From: Candidatus Symbiopectobacterium sp. 'North America'
GTDB lineage: Bacteria > Pseudomonadota > Gammaproteobacteria > Enterobacterales > Enterobacteriaceae
Reading direction: 5' to 3'
DNA length: 64,000 nucleotides
Assembly: GCF_015762685.1 (NCBI RefSeq)
Contig: NZ_PEHF01000033.1
Location: 1 to 64,000 of the forward strand
The notes below the pieces were generated by a model that had not been told where the DNA came from, ran no database searches, and saw nothing but the letters and a program-made list of their open reading frames with translations. Position numbers and translations under genes: made by a program. This document shows positions 20,654-29,728 of the stretch, piece by piece (the stretch's first letter is position 1; every line of letters begins with the position of its first letter).

Positions 20654-21412
20654 TCAATGAGTACCATACAAATGGCGGTGAATCTGCGCGGGGGTTACCC
20701 GGTACAACGCGGCGAGCCTGTCGGTGTGCAATTGCGTTGCGGGTTCGCCCTGTGTCACCCGGCCATCGGGCTCCACCATCACTACGCTGTCGGCAATCAC
20801 GCGGACATGAAGAGGATGATGCGTTGCCATCAACAACGTCATCCCCTGCTGTTTCAGCGCCACCAGCGTTTCCAACAGATCGATTTGGTGACCAAAATCC
20901 AAACTGGAAGCCGGTTCATCCAGCAGTAACAAGCGTGGTTTCTGTGCTAACGCGCGGGCAATCAGCACCAGTTGCCGTTCACCGCCGCTCAGCAGGTTCC
21001 AACGCCGCTCGGCCAGATGGGCGATCCCCAGCGCAGTGAGCTGCTGCAAGACGGCGTCTTGTTCGCGCTGGCCCGGCACGGCAAACGTGCTCATGTGCGG
21101 GGTTAGCCCCATCATCACCATATCGAGCACGCTAAAAGCGAACGCGCCTTCATGCGCCTGCGGCACCCAGGCAATCACGCTGGCGCGCTGCGCATCTGAA
21201 TAACGGTGCAAGGGAGTATCGGCCAGCACAATTTCGCCGGAAAGCAGCGGCAACACGCCAAGAATGGCGCGCATTAACGTGGTTTTCCCGCAGCCATTGG
21301 CGCCCAGCAGACAGCAGGCACTGCCCGCTGGCAGGGAAAACGCCACATCGCGCAATACCGCCTGGCGGGCATAACCTACCGTGGCCTGCCGCACCTCGAG
21401 CAGCGACATCAT
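20654..21412 (-). CDS. ABC transporter ATPase (FecE/BtuD type)
   Basis: Cytoplasmic ATPase of a type II (cobalamin/siderophore-like) importer. 252 aa, intact. Walker A GANGCGKTT at residues 37-45, Q-loop in WVPQAHEG, signature LSGGERQLV, Walker B LLLLDEP, H-loop MATHHPLH. It overlaps the permease stop by 4 bp (ATGA), and the permease in turn overlaps the binding protein, so the three are tightly coupled. Powers uptake of the chelate captured by the binding protein; metal specificity cannot be read from the ATPase itself. Confidence 0.92.
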   Translation of the reverse strand: MMSLLEVRQATVGYARQAVLRDVAFSLPAGSACCLLGANGCGKTTLMRAILGVLPLLSGEIVLADTPLHRYSDAQRASVIAWVPQAHEGAFAFSVLDMVMMGLTPHMSTFAVPGQREQDAVLQQLTALGIAHLAERRWNLLSGGERQLVLIARALAQKPRLLLLDEPASSLDFGHQIDLLETLVALKQQGMTLLMATHHPLHVRVIADSVVMVEPDGRVTQGEPATQLHTDRLAALYRVTPAQIHRHLYGTH

Positions 21413-22392
21413 CGGCCTCCTCGTAACAACAGCAGCAGGAAGAATGGCGCACCGATAAAGGCGGTCAGAATGCCCAGCGGAATTTCAGTGGCGCTCAGCG
21501 CACGCGCCAATGTATCGGTCAGCAGCAGCAAAATGGCACCGATGCTCATGGCAACCGGCAACAAACGCTGGTGATTATTTCCCGTCAGTAGACGGCCAAT
21601 GTGCGGCACCACGAGCCCGACCCAACCGATAACACCAGCCACAGCCACCGCGCTGGCGGTCATCAGCGTGGCGCAGACAATTAGCCCCATGCGCAAGCGT
21701 GTGACATTAATCCCCAGAGCACGTGCTTCATCGTCTGCCAGCGTCAGCAGGTTCATGCACCAGCGCAGCAGCAGCAATGGCAGCATGCCCAGCAGAATGA
21801 TCGGTGCACACAGGTCAAGATCAGCGCGCGTCACCGTGGAGAGCCCACCGAGGAGCCAGAAGGTAATGGAGGGCAGTTGGGTATAAGGATCGGCGAGGGT
21901 TTTGATCAGTGAGATCCCCGCGCCGCACACCGTTCCCAGCGCAATGCCAACCAGCACTAACGTCAACACCGGATCGTGCCGCGTCACCTGTCGGGTGATC
22001 AACCAAACCCCGGCCACCACCAGCAGTCCTCCAGCAAATGCCAGTAACTGGATCAATAGCAGCGGCAAACCCAGCCAAATCGCGATGCAGGCACCGAAGC
22101 CCGCCCCCGATGCCACGCCGAGAATATCAGGTGAGACCAACGGGTTACGAAACATCCCCTGATAGGTGGTACCTGCTCCTGCCAACGCAGCGCCAATCAG
22201 CAACGCCGCCACAATGCGCGGCAGGCGGATCTGCCAGAAAACGATCTGATCTTGCGGCAAAAGGCTGTCAGGGCTGAAAAACAGCCCGATCACCCGATGA
22301 AGGCTCAACGGATACGCGCCGGAAAAAATAGCCAGCGCAATACACAACAGCGCCAGAGTACTTAACAGCGTAAACAGGGTTACCGTTCTCAT
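21409..22392 (-). CDS. ABC permease (FecCD/BtuC family)
   Basis: Inner-membrane permease of the FecCD family with about ten hydrophobic helices in 327 aa. Family landmarks are intact: IRLPRIVAALLIGAALAGAG, YQGMFRNPLVSPDILGV, LGINVTRLRMG (cytosolic coupling loop contacting the ATPase) and GLVVPHIGRLLTG. Overlaps of 4 bp with the genes on each side show translational coupling. It probably functions as a homodimer, because no second permease gene is present. Confidence 0.92.
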   Translation of the reverse strand: MRTVTLFTLLSTLALLCIALAIFSGAYPLSLHRVIGLFFSPDSLLPQDQIVFWQIRLPRIVAALLIGAALAGAGTTYQGMFRNPLVSPDILGVASGAGFGACIAIWLGLPLLLIQLLAFAGGLLVVAGVWLITRQVTRHDPVLTLVLVGIALGTVCGAGISLIKTLADPYTQLPSITFWLLGGLSTVTRADLDLCAPIILLGMLPLLLLRWCMNLLTLADDEARALGINVTRLRMGLIVCATLMTASAVAVAGVIGWVGLVVPHIGRLLTGNNHQRLLPVAMSIGAILLLLTDTLARALSATEIPLGILTAFIGAPFFLLLLLRGGR

Positions 22393-23414
22393 TGCGCGTT
22401 AACGATACGGTTAAACCGGGCCTCGCTCAGCGGTGCATGCCAGAACAACGTGGCAAAGCGCATCATGTCGGCTTCAAATGAACGTGCCACGTCCTCATCC
22501 AGCCAAGCGTGCAAGCGTCTCAAACCGAGCAGCCGATTGATACCCGGCGGCGCATCTAACCAGCCAAACGACAAGCCGCTAAGAAACAGGATGCGTTTTT
22601 GCGCAATGGCCTTCACACCCTGCCATACCGGATCCTGCGTCAACGTGTGCAGGGTCGCCGACTCCTGCACCAAAATGATGTCCGGCTGCCAGGCCAGAAG
22701 GTTTTCCAGCGACACCTGCGCCAATCCCTGACGTCCCGGCAGTTGCGCGACATTTCTCAACCCCAGCAGTTCGGCCGCTTCAGTGTGCAGGGAACCGGCC
22801 AGCCCGGTTTCCAACCCACTGGCCCCGCGTGCGGCATAAAAGCGAACGTTGGCGGCATCCGAGTGGGCGAAGGACTGCGCCTCCTCAATAAACTGACGCG
22901 CCAATTCCGCCTGCGGCTCGGTGCGAAACGCCACGCCCAGCGCGTTCCCGATCTCCTGTAACTGCTGCGGCGTGCGCGCCAGCGTGCCGTTGATCAGTAG
23001 CCACGGGGTTTGTGTTTGGCTGCTGATACGTTGCGCTTGTGAGGTCCAGGTTTCATCCGCATTGCCACAGTCGACAATCAGATCGGGTTTCAGTGCGAGC
23101 AGTTTTTCCAGTGACAGCGTGGTCGCACGCCCCGCCAGACGGCCCAGCTTGGGTAAGCAGGTAATCACTTCCGGCAACAGATCGCTACCCGTTTGAGAGA
23201 AATCGAAGGAGGATAAACCCAGCAATTTTTCCGGTGCCGCCGCCATTAGCAACAAATCGGCAGGCGCGCCCGCACTGATCACGCGCTGAATATTCTGCGG
23301 AGCGGGTAAGCTTCCCACCGCAAATGTCAGAGCGTCGCCGGAAAAGGCGGGCCATCCTCGCAGTAACCCTGCGGCAGCCATCGCCTCAAGTAAGCGTCGT
23401 CGTGTTACTAGCAT
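22389..23414 (-). CDS. Periplasmic binding protein with twin-arginine signal
   Basis: Substrate-binding protein (helical-backbone type, PF01497/BtuF-like) that delivers the metal complex to the permease. 341 aa. The N-terminus TRRRLLEAMAAAGLL is a twin-arginine signal, so it is exported folded, perhaps with a bound cofactor. Two lobes are visible: LSLEKLLALKPDLIVD and QVSLENLLAWQPDIILVQES, joined by a long helix. The start at 23414 is chosen because AGGA lies 7 nt upstream and the twin-arginine motif then falls at the N-terminus; an upstream start at 23435 adds seven residues. First gene of the seven-gene uptake operon. Confidence 0.9.
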   Translation of the reverse strand: MLVTRRRLLEAMAAAGLLRGWPAFSGDALTFAVGSLPAPQNIQRVISAGAPADLLLMAAAPEKLLGLSSFDFSQTGSDLLPEVITCLPKLGRLAGRATTLSLEKLLALKPDLIVDCGNADETWTSQAQRISSQTQTPWLLINGTLARTPQQLQEIGNALGVAFRTEPQAELARQFIEEAQSFAHSDAANVRFYAARGASGLETGLAGSLHTEAAELLGLRNVAQLPGRQGLAQVSLENLLAWQPDIILVQESATLHTLTQDPVWQGVKAIAQKRILFLSGLSFGWLDAPPGINRLLGLRRLHAWLDEDVARSFEADMMRFATLFWHAPLSEARFNRIVNAQ

Positions 23415-23440
23415 AACATCATCCTGAATACGCAATATTT

Positions 23441-23487
23441 CGTTACATATTTACACACATAACGAAAGGAACGTTGCTCAATGTCAA
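23441..23487 (-). promoter_or_regulatory. Promoter with ModE-box-like operator
   Basis: On the minus strand TTGACA (plus 23482-23487) is separated by 17 bp from CGTTAT (plus 23459-23464), a plausible sigma-70 promoter. A 24-bp imperfect inverted repeat, CGTTACAT...ACATAACG (23441-23464), spans the -10 region. It has the same length and outer half-sites as the E. coli modA operator bound by ModE-molybdate (CGTTATAT...ACATAACG). Its position over the -10 and start site is right for repression when molybdate is plentiful. ModE itself is not in the window. Confidence 0.6.
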
Positions 23488-23623
23488 CATTTGCTAACTC
23501 AGGTAATCATTCACTGCGTAACTTTTCAGATTCCACCGACGCTCAAAGACAAGGAATGCCAATACACTAACGTGGCCGAACTTAAGCTAATATCTTGGAA
23601 AATAAATATAAAATAGGGTGGTT

Positions 23624-24343
23624 ATGGCATGTTATCAATGGCGTTCACGCGCCGTAATGGCGACACTGATTGCGGTATCCGTCAGTGCCTGTGTACCGAT
23701 GCAGCGCCAACGCGCCGCCTACACGGATCTTTGCCAAAGTGAGTACAGCTTCAAAGTGCCTGGCCCGCAGGGTGAAACCACCCTGACGCTCGAAACCTAT
23801 CTCTACGATCACGCGATCTCCTATGCCCCTTCCCGCTACAGGCAAGCGCTGTTCTCCATCCCTTACGTGAATGAGCCGGAAGCCAAACCGGAGTTTTATG
23901 TCCAACTGATCGCCTATAACAAAAACCGCCTGCGCCCTTCCCGCCCCGGTAAAAAAGGCGAACCTGCCATTCCGGTGCTCTACGACAGCAGGCAGGCTTA
24001 TGTCACGCTGGAAGATGGCACGCGGGTAAATGCGCGGCCTGAACTGTTTCTCGGTATGCTCGCCTACGATTTTCCGATTCCCGATATGAGATACGCACAC
24101 CAGTCCCCCTACGACATCAACAGTGATGAAGTGCACCGCCGTATCCCGAAACTCACGAACAACGACGATTACGGTTCAGTCTATGTAATATTCAAAACGC
24201 CAAGCCTCACGGAAAATGCCAAGTGGACCATCCACTTAGGGGAATTAATGGTGGCGGGTCAAAAAGTGGCTATTCCCCCGATGCCGTTGTGTTATCACCC
24301 TAAGAAAGAGTGGATCGGCATTGAACCGCTGATGCGCCCGTAG
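23624..24343 (+). CDS. Conserved lipoprotein of unknown function
   Basis: 239-residue predicted lipoprotein: a positively charged N-terminus, hydrophobic core and lipobox VSAC (ATLIAVSVSAC), cleavage giving Cys about residue 23. The mature part is soluble and rich in Tyr and Pro, with no domain recognised. The ATG at 23624 follows AGGG at good spacing; a GTG at 23618 is an alternative. It stands alone on the plus strand, divergent from the molybdenum-type operon and convergent with the GlxA-type regulator. No sign of decay. Confidence 0.7.
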   Translation: MACYQWRSRAVMATLIAVSVSACVPMQRQRAAYTDLCQSEYSFKVPGPQGETTLTLETYLYDHAISYAPSRYRQALFSIPYVNEPEAKPEFYVQLIAYNKNRLRPSRPGKKGEPAIPVLYDSRQAYVTLEDGTRVNARPELFLGMLAYDFPIPDMRYAHQSPYDINSDEVHRRIPKLTNNDDYGSVYVIFKTPSLTENAKWTIHLGELMVAGQKVAIPPMPLCYHPKKEWIGIEPLMRP

Positions 24344-24372
24344 CGAACCAAACCCTATGTATCACCGATGCA

Positions 24373-25335
24373 TCAGGAAGGAGAGGCTGGCCCACGGAAC
24401 GCCCGACGCCATTCGCTCGGGCTCAGGTTAAAACGGGCCTTAAAACGTTGTCGGAATGAAATCGGCGAGGCAAATCCCGCCATGTGAGCTACCACCTCGA
24501 CGCTATGATCGCTGCTTTTCAACAACATCTGACTGCGCTGCAATCGTTCCGCGGTAAGCCACTCGCCCACCGTCATACTGGTTGCCTTGATAAAGTGGCG
24601 GGTAAAGGTGCGGCGACTCATGCTGACAAAAGCCGCCAGCGCGTCCAGAGAGTGCGGCTGGTCGAGATGGCTGCGCAGATAGTCCAATAGCGCATTAATA
24701 TGCGTGTCTCGTGTGGTTTCCGGCACCGGGCGTTCAATAAACTGCGCCTGCCCGCCATCGCGATAGGGAGGCACCACCATGCGACGCGCCACGCGATTTG
24801 CCAATGCACCGCCACAGTGACAACGGATAATATCCAGACAGCAATCAATCCCTGCCTCCGTCCCGGCAGAGGTGATCAGGCGATCGTCACGGGTGTACAG
24901 CGCATTGCTGTCCAGTTGCACATCAGGGAAACGACGGCTGAAATCGCGCTCAAACTCCCAATGGGTGGCCGCGCGCCGGCCCGCCAGTAACCCAGCATAA
25001 ACCAGTACGTAAGTGCCAAGGCACAGCCCCACCACTTCCGCACCACGTTGCCAAGCGCGAACCAGTGCCGCCAGCAGTTCAGGCGCGGGTTTCTCATCCG
25101 GGTGATGCCAAAACGGAATAATAATGATATCGGCCGTTTCCAATAGCGCCAGACCGTGCTCCACATCAATGGAAATCCCACTATCAGAGCACACCCTGTC
25201 TGGCGTTAGTGCACAAATGTGCATCTCAAACCGACCCGGCTCCGGCAATGCCTTGCCGAAGACCATGCTGGGTACAGAAAAATGAAACGGGCTAAATCCT
25301 TCAGTGGCAACAATAGCAACGCGTAACGCGGACAT
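24373..25335 (-). CDS. GlxA-family AraC-type regulator
   Basis: Transcription regulator with an N-terminal DJ-1/PfpI-like amidotransferase fold (about residues 1-185, elbow Cys105 in VVGLCLGTYVL) and a C-terminal AraC/XylS DNA-binding domain (about 215-315; SLDALAAFVSMSRRTFTRHF and MAGFASPISFRQRFKARFNLSPSEWR). 320 aa, intact. It follows the broken metallo-hydrolase gene by 60 bp on the same strand, so it is probably co-transcribed with it and may have regulated it. The inducer is unknown; family members respond to small nitrogenous or metabolic ligands. Confidence 0.9.
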   Translation of the reverse strand: MSALRVAIVATEGFSPFHFSVPSMVFGKALPEPGRFEMHICALTPDRVCSDSGISIDVEHGLALLETADIIIIPFWHHPDEKPAPELLAALVRAWQRGAEVVGLCLGTYVLVYAGLLAGRRAATHWEFERDFSRRFPDVQLDSNALYTRDDRLITSAGTEAGIDCCLDIIRCHCGGALANRVARRMVVPPYRDGGQAQFIERPVPETTRDTHINALLDYLRSHLDQPHSLDALAAFVSMSRRTFTRHFIKATSMTVGEWLTAERLQRSQMLLKSSDHSVEVVAHMAGFASPISFRQRFKARFNLSPSEWRRAFRGPASPS

Positions 25336-25395
25336 AGGCTATTTTCTGTGGCATATCGGTTTGCTGGCTACGGGCCATTGTCGTCACCAACGCCT

Positions 25396-26173
25396 TCAAA
25401 GCGCGAGCATTTCCCCATCGTCGGGAATCAACACCCGTTGTTCGATGCCGTTTTCCCGACAGTATTCAAGCAGTTCGGCACGGCTAAGCAGGCAATGGTT
25501 CACCGCCTCCATGTGTGAGGCGCACAATAATGCTGTGCGGCAACAGATCGAGCGTTCGACTGGCATCCTCTTTTCCCATAATAATCGGGCCAAAGCCATC
25601 CACGGTAGCGCACCCGATATTCAGCACTATTACCTCGGGTTGGTAACGCTCCAGACTGTCGACATAAGGGGGAGCCCATACGGTGTCGCCCGCAATATAA
25701 AGGCGTTTTTCCTCCGCGCTGTCAAACACCAGTCCGCTGGTTTCCCCCATACGCGCCGCCAGACCTGGGTTAGCATATAGGGCATCACTGCCATGCTGCC
25801 CGCCGGTTTTCCAGAGCGTGATACCGGCCAGGGTATTCTCCTGTGCCAGCACCTGTACGCACGTGAACCCCTGCGAGCGAATCAATGCGGCATCCTATAG
25901 ATTCTGGGTATAAATCGGCATGTCCTTGGGGATATGACGTTGGGCGGCTTCGTCCCAATGGTCGGAATGGGTGTGCGTCACAATCACCGCATCCACCTCC
26001 AGCAGTGCTTCTAACGACAAGGGCAGCGACACCATCGGATTGCGCAGCCAGGAACGGGCGGTTCCGGCAAAGCCCTCCCAGGCCTCTTTCTCCGCCAGCA
26101 TAGGGTCGATCAGGAAAGTCGCTCCGGCATAGTTCAACTTCAGCGTGGCATTACGAATTTGCGTCAATTTCAT
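25396..26173 (-). pseudogene. MBL-fold metallo-hydrolase, broken
   Basis: Metallo-beta-lactamase-fold hydrolase of the UlaG-like subgroup. The first part holds FLIDPMLAEKEAW and the metal motif VTHTHSDHWDEAA (HxHxDH). The frame stops at TAG 25895-25897 (after YTQNL), continues in the same frame with TGGQHGSD, LYIAGDTVW and NIGCATVDG, then loses register near 25525-25535; the end CASHMEAVNHCLLSR...DGEMLAL is in another frame and closes at 25396. Total about 258 codons. Two lesions, so not a functional enzyme. Upstream of, and probably co-transcribed with, the GlxA-type regulator. Confidence 0.85.
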
Positions 26174-26508
26174 GGAAAACTCCCGTGGATAACATCCAGC
26201 AAGACAGTGTGAGCATCAATGGGTTGCAGTGTAAAACGCACAAAGAAAACGCATAAGTTGCCCGTAGGCCATTGATCGATGAAATTGGGACAATCTGATT
26301 GACGCAGCGCGGCGGCATAATTATTTCAATCCCTATAAAGGTGTATTTTTATGTATGAACACCAATTTTAATTAAAAACAGGATCGAGATTAATAATCTT
26401 ATTCACGCTGAATGTGCACACACATCAATTATTCACTGATATTGAAATGATAATTTAACCTTACCTTTCCACGATGTCATCACAGACCAAATAATAAAGA
26501 AAAGTGCA
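26174..26508. other. Divergent intergenic region
   Basis: 335 bp without a gene between the metallo-hydrolase pseudogene and the iron-sulfur membrane protein. It becomes AT-rich toward 26508 and must hold both divergent promoters. No operator could be identified with confidence; a search for FNR or NsrR-like sites by eye gave nothing convincing. Confidence 0.5.
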
Positions 26509-27618
26509 ATGAGGGAAAAAACAAGACAACGCTGGCAGCGCCGTCCCGGCACCACGGGGGGAAAATTGCCATGGAATGACTGGCGTAACGCTTCAACCTG
26601 GCGCAGAACGACGCAAATACTGTTATTGGCTATCAATATCTATATCGGCGTGACCTTCTATTTTTGGGTGCGTTACTTTGAAACCGCCGGTGCCAGCGTT
26701 TATCTGCCCAGACCTGGCGGTATCGAAGGATGGTTACCAATTGCCGGACTAATGAATATCAAATATCTGTGGGAAATGGGACGTTTGCCACCGATCCATG
26801 TTGCCTCGATGCTGCTGCTTGTTGCCTTTATTATCACTAGCCTGCTAGTGAAAAAATCATTCTGTTCCTGGCTGTGTCCTATTGGGACATTTTCAGAATT
26901 GATTGATGCTGTCGGCAAGAAAATATTCAAACGGCATTTCACGCTGCCTACCTGGCTGGATATTCCACTGCGCGGCCTGAAATATTTGCTACTAGGTTTT
27001 TTTCTTTATATTGCGTTATCCATGCCAGCACAGGGCATTTATAGGTTCCTGATGTCCCCCTATGGCCTGATTGCCGATGTCAAAATGCTCGGTTTCTTCC
27101 GTAATATTGGCAACATCACCCTGGGCTTTATTATTGGATTCACCGTTATCAGCTTGTTTGTCCGGCATTTCTGGTGCCGTTATCTCTGTCCTTACGGCGC
27201 ACTGCTGGGCCTGTTTTCGCTGTTGTCACCGGTAAAAATCCGTCGTGATGCCAACCGCTGTATCGACTGCGGCAAGTGTGCCAAAGCGTGCCCATCCCAT
27301 ATTCCCGTCGATAAGCTCATCCAGGTGAGAACCGCCGAATGTAATGCCTGCATGACCTGCGTCGAATCCTGCCCAGTAGCATCAACGTTAAGCTTATCGC
27401 TGTTGAATGCACCGCACTCAGCGGCAAAAAGCGAGGATACGCATCGCCCCCTGTGGCAGCAGGCAACACTCTCCGGCGCGATGATGACATTCCTGATTCT
27501 CGGCATCCTTTTCGCCACCGTTGGCTTCGCCATGTTGATCGGTGGCTGGGACGGCCCTATCCCCGAACAGATGTACTTCAAGCTTATTCCTGGCTCACAA
27601 TCCATCGGTCACCCCTAA
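26509..27618 (+). CDS. Polyferredoxin-type membrane protein, YccM/NapH-like
   Basis: Inner-membrane electron-transfer protein resembling YccM and NapH/CcoG. 369 aa with about five or six helices. Two membrane-proximal motifs, CSWLCPIG (C119, C123) and CRYLCPYG (C223, C227), are followed by two [4Fe-4S] ferredoxin motifs, CIDCGKCAKACP (C251, 254, 257, 261) and CNACMTCVESCP (C278, 281, 284, 288), and a last helix near 325-345. All cluster ligands are present, so it looks functional. It is monocistronic by spacing, with a hairpin just downstream. Electron partner unknown; quinol oxidation is the family expectation. Confidence 0.87.
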   Translation: MREKTRQRWQRRPGTTGGKLPWNDWRNASTWRRTTQILLLAINIYIGVTFYFWVRYFETAGASVYLPRPGGIEGWLPIAGLMNIKYLWEMGRLPPIHVASMLLLVAFIITSLLVKKSFCSWLCPIGTFSELIDAVGKKIFKRHFTLPTWLDIPLRGLKYLLLGFFLYIALSMPAQGIYRFLMSPYGLIADVKMLGFFRNIGNITLGFIIGFTVISLFVRHFWCRYLCPYGALLGLFSLLSPVKIRRDANRCIDCGKCAKACPSHIPVDKLIQVRTAECNACMTCVESCPVASTLSLSLLNAPHSAAKSEDTHRPLWQQATLSGAMMTFLILGILFATVGFAMLIGGWDGPIPEQMYFKLIPGSQSIGHP

Positions 27619-27634
27619 CCTCAATATCCCAAAC

Positions 27635-27652
27635 CCCCCTTAAAACAGGGGG
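27635..27652 (+). terminator. Small GC hairpin after YccM-like gene
   Basis: CCCCCT, a 6-nt loop and AGGGGG form a 6-bp stem 17 bp after the stop codon. No U-tract, so termination is uncertain. Confidence 0.4.
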
Positions 27653-27856
27653 AATTCTCCTTCATTAAGCATCGCACAAAGATAGTTTTACCTTCTGATT
27701 AATAATGACAATTTTACGTAATAAAAGATGAACAAATATTAATGTTACGTCACTTGCGATTTTTTGATAATAAGTCTCATTATTGCTTCTGTTATCATCA
27801 TGCCTGCTCAAGAATTAGTCATGATTTCTTTGGCTGCGAATAAAGAGAATCTTCCT

Positions 27857-28084
27857 ATGAGAAACATGAAAGCAAAATGTCGTTCTTTCCTGCGCGATGA
27901 GAGCGGTGTTACCGCCATTGAATACGGCATTCTGGCCGCTGCGATGGCAGCGGCCATTGGCGCTATTTTTGGTGGCGATGGTATCTTTGTGAAAGCACTA
28001 AATGAGAAATTCAGCGCTATCGCCGATCAGATCACCAGCGCTGGCACCAGCACCGGTGGCGGCACGGCCTCCGGCGCGAAATAA
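27857..28084 (+). CDS. flp: Flp type IVb pilin
   Basis: Major pilin of the tight-adherence (Tad) pilus. 75 aa: a short basic leader, then the prepilin peptidase site G17 before VTAIEYG with the conserved Glu-Tyr at +5/+6, and a single hydrophobic helix (ILAAAMAAAIGAIF) that drives assembly. The Gly/Ser/Thr-rich tail is typical of Flp. The ATG at 27857 gives the normal leader length; a longer start at 27764 would add an unlikely extension. Intact, and first of the tad genes, so it probably has the strongest promoter of the locus in the 240-bp AT-rich region upstream. Confidence 0.92.
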   Translation: MRNMKAKCRSFLRDESGVTAIEYGILAAAMAAAIGAIFGGDGIFVKALNEKFSAIADQITSAGTSTGGGTASGAK

Positions 28085-28091
28085 GCACGAG

Positions 28092-28643
28092 ATGGCGGTC
28101 AACGCACAGTGGCTGCAAGCGGCACTGCTGCTCGGGTGTCTGGCGTGGTGTATCATTACCGATCTGCTCGTGCGGCGCATTGCCAATCGGGCGGTATTGA
28201 TTCTGCTGTTGGGCTGGTTGCTGTTTGGCATCACAGATGTGGTACGACTCGGCGGAGGAAACAACGCTGCGTTACAGGAAATGCTGTGGGCGCTGCCGGG
28301 TGCCGCAGTGGTGCTGGTGGTCGGGTTTATCCTGTTTCTCACCGGACGGTTAGGTGCTGGCGACGTCAAGCTGATGAGCGTGCTGTGCCTGTGGGTTGGC
28401 TCGGGCCATCAGATCGTTTTTGTGCTGGTGACAGCGCTGGCAGGGGGCATTTTGGCACTCACACTGCCGCTGTTTAATGCCGTTCCCACCGCCGTGGCTC
28501 TGGGTATACAAGCAACCAACCGGCTGTTTAACAGCCGATTACCGCTACCTCCCGCACTGCCCGCCGATCTTTCTCAGGGCATACCCTATGGCGTCGCCAT
28601 CGCCTTTGGCGCGATGTATGTCCTTATTTTCCCGTTGTTTTAA
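28092..28643 (+). CDS. tadV: Flp prepilin peptidase
   Basis: Membrane aspartic peptidase (A24 family, TadV/CpaA) that cleaves the Flp leader and TadE/TadF pseudopilins. 183 aa with about six helices. The two catalytic aspartates are visible: D24 in ITDLLVRRIAN and D91 in GRLGAGDVKLM (GxGD motif). The ATG at 28092 lies 7 bp after the flp stop. Intact. The stop codon lies inside a 15-bp tandem repeat. Confidence 0.92.
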   Translation: MAVNAQWLQAALLLGCLAWCIITDLLVRRIANRAVLILLLGWLLFGITDVVRLGGGNNAALQEMLWALPGAAVVLVVGFILFLTGRLGAGDVKLMSVLCLWVGSGHQIVFVLVTALAGGILALTLPLFNAVPTAVALGIQATNRLFNSRLPLPPALPADLSQGIPYGVAIAFGAMYVLIFPLF

Positions 28644-28682
28644 TTTCGATTGTTTTAACTTCGATTGTTTTAAATTTGAACG
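28638..28682 (+). repeat. 15-bp tandem repeat over tadV stop
   Basis: Three degenerate copies, TTTTAATTTCGATTG, TTTTAACTTCGATTG and TTTTAAATTTGAACG. The first carries the tadV stop codon, and each copy repeats an in-frame TAA, so copy changes would not alter the protein. Confidence 0.75.
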
Positions 28683-28732
28683 TTTTACTCCGTCGCAACA
28701 TTAAGACGCACACGCTAAAGCAGGCAAGCTGA

Positions 28733-29647
28733 ATGAAAGTAAACGCTACCTATGTACTGGCAGGACTCGTTGCGCTAATGGTTCGCAGCCATCTCGCCGC
28801 AACGCCCCCCGCACCGCCGCCGGTGGTGATTAAAGCCCCGGAACAAACCGCTATTCTGGTGGCGGCCAAGGATCTGCATCCCGGTGATTTTATTGACACG
28901 GCCTCGCTGAGTTGACAGGTCGTGGAAGGGACGGTTTCTCGCAATTTCAACTTTATCAGTGGCAAAGACAGCCAGTCACTGCTGCTGGGTGCTACGTTGC
29001 GTGAACCCGTTGCACAAGGAGCACCGCTAACCAGCAACGTATTGGTCAAGCCCGGCGAACCGGGTTTTGTCGCTGCCGTGCTGCGTAAAGGCATGCGTGC
29101 CATCTCCATTCCGACCAATGCGGTAGCCAGCAACTCCGGTCTGGTAGCAGCGGGCGATCGTGTCGACATCATTCTGAGCCTGCGACGCGATGAGCAGCCG
29201 GAACTGCCGCCTAGCAGCACGCAGCCTGTCGTCAGACCGATGCTGGCCTCCCAGACCATCGCGCGCGATCTGCGGGTGCTGGCGCTGAATAACCAAACCG
29301 ACACCGATGTGCGTCCGCGCCGCGATGTGGAAGAGGACAGCGAGCAGGACGCCAACGCGCACAGCCACACGCCGGCCAGTACCAGCAGCTCACGAACCCC
29401 AAGCTACCAAACCGTCACCGTTGAAGTGACCCCCGAACAGGCAGAAGTGCTGGCGGTCGCGAAAGAGGTAGGGATGTTGCACATGGCGCTGCGCAGTGCG
29501 ACACCCGATGCCCAGGATGAGAAACAAGGCCACTCTCGCGTCACCACCCTGTCGCAAAGCACCACTATTTATAACGGGTTATCCAGCTATCAGGTGAAAG
29601 TTTATCACGGCGAGCAGAAGGGCGTGCTGGTGTTCCCCGCCCGCTGA
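28733..29647 (+). pseudogene. rcpC: RcpC/CpaB pilus assembly protein, in-frame TGA
   Basis: Periplasmic Flp pilus assembly protein with an SAF domain. 305 codons: an N-terminal membrane anchor (YVLAGLVALMV), the SAF-like segment ILVAAKDLHPGDFID, then KGMRAISIPTNAVASNSGLVAAGDRVDIIL, the RcpC hallmark. A TGA at 28913-28915 after TASLS interrupts; the same frame resumes as QVVEGTVSRNFN, so TGG to TGA is most likely. A restart at GTG 28922 would lack the membrane anchor. Between tadV and rcpA in the standard order. Confidence 0.9.
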
Positions 29648-29728
29648 CGAACTGCATTCAGGCAGCCTGACAATGCCGCACAGCGGGCTGTTGATGGAAC
29701 CATAAAAGCCATAACGGAATTAACGTAA

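Noticed and set aside
20167-21039. 290-codon open frame on the plus strand
   Set aside because: It is antisense to the intact ABC ATPase and methyltransferase, Pro/Arg/Ser-rich, and has no family features; a shadow of GC-rich coding.
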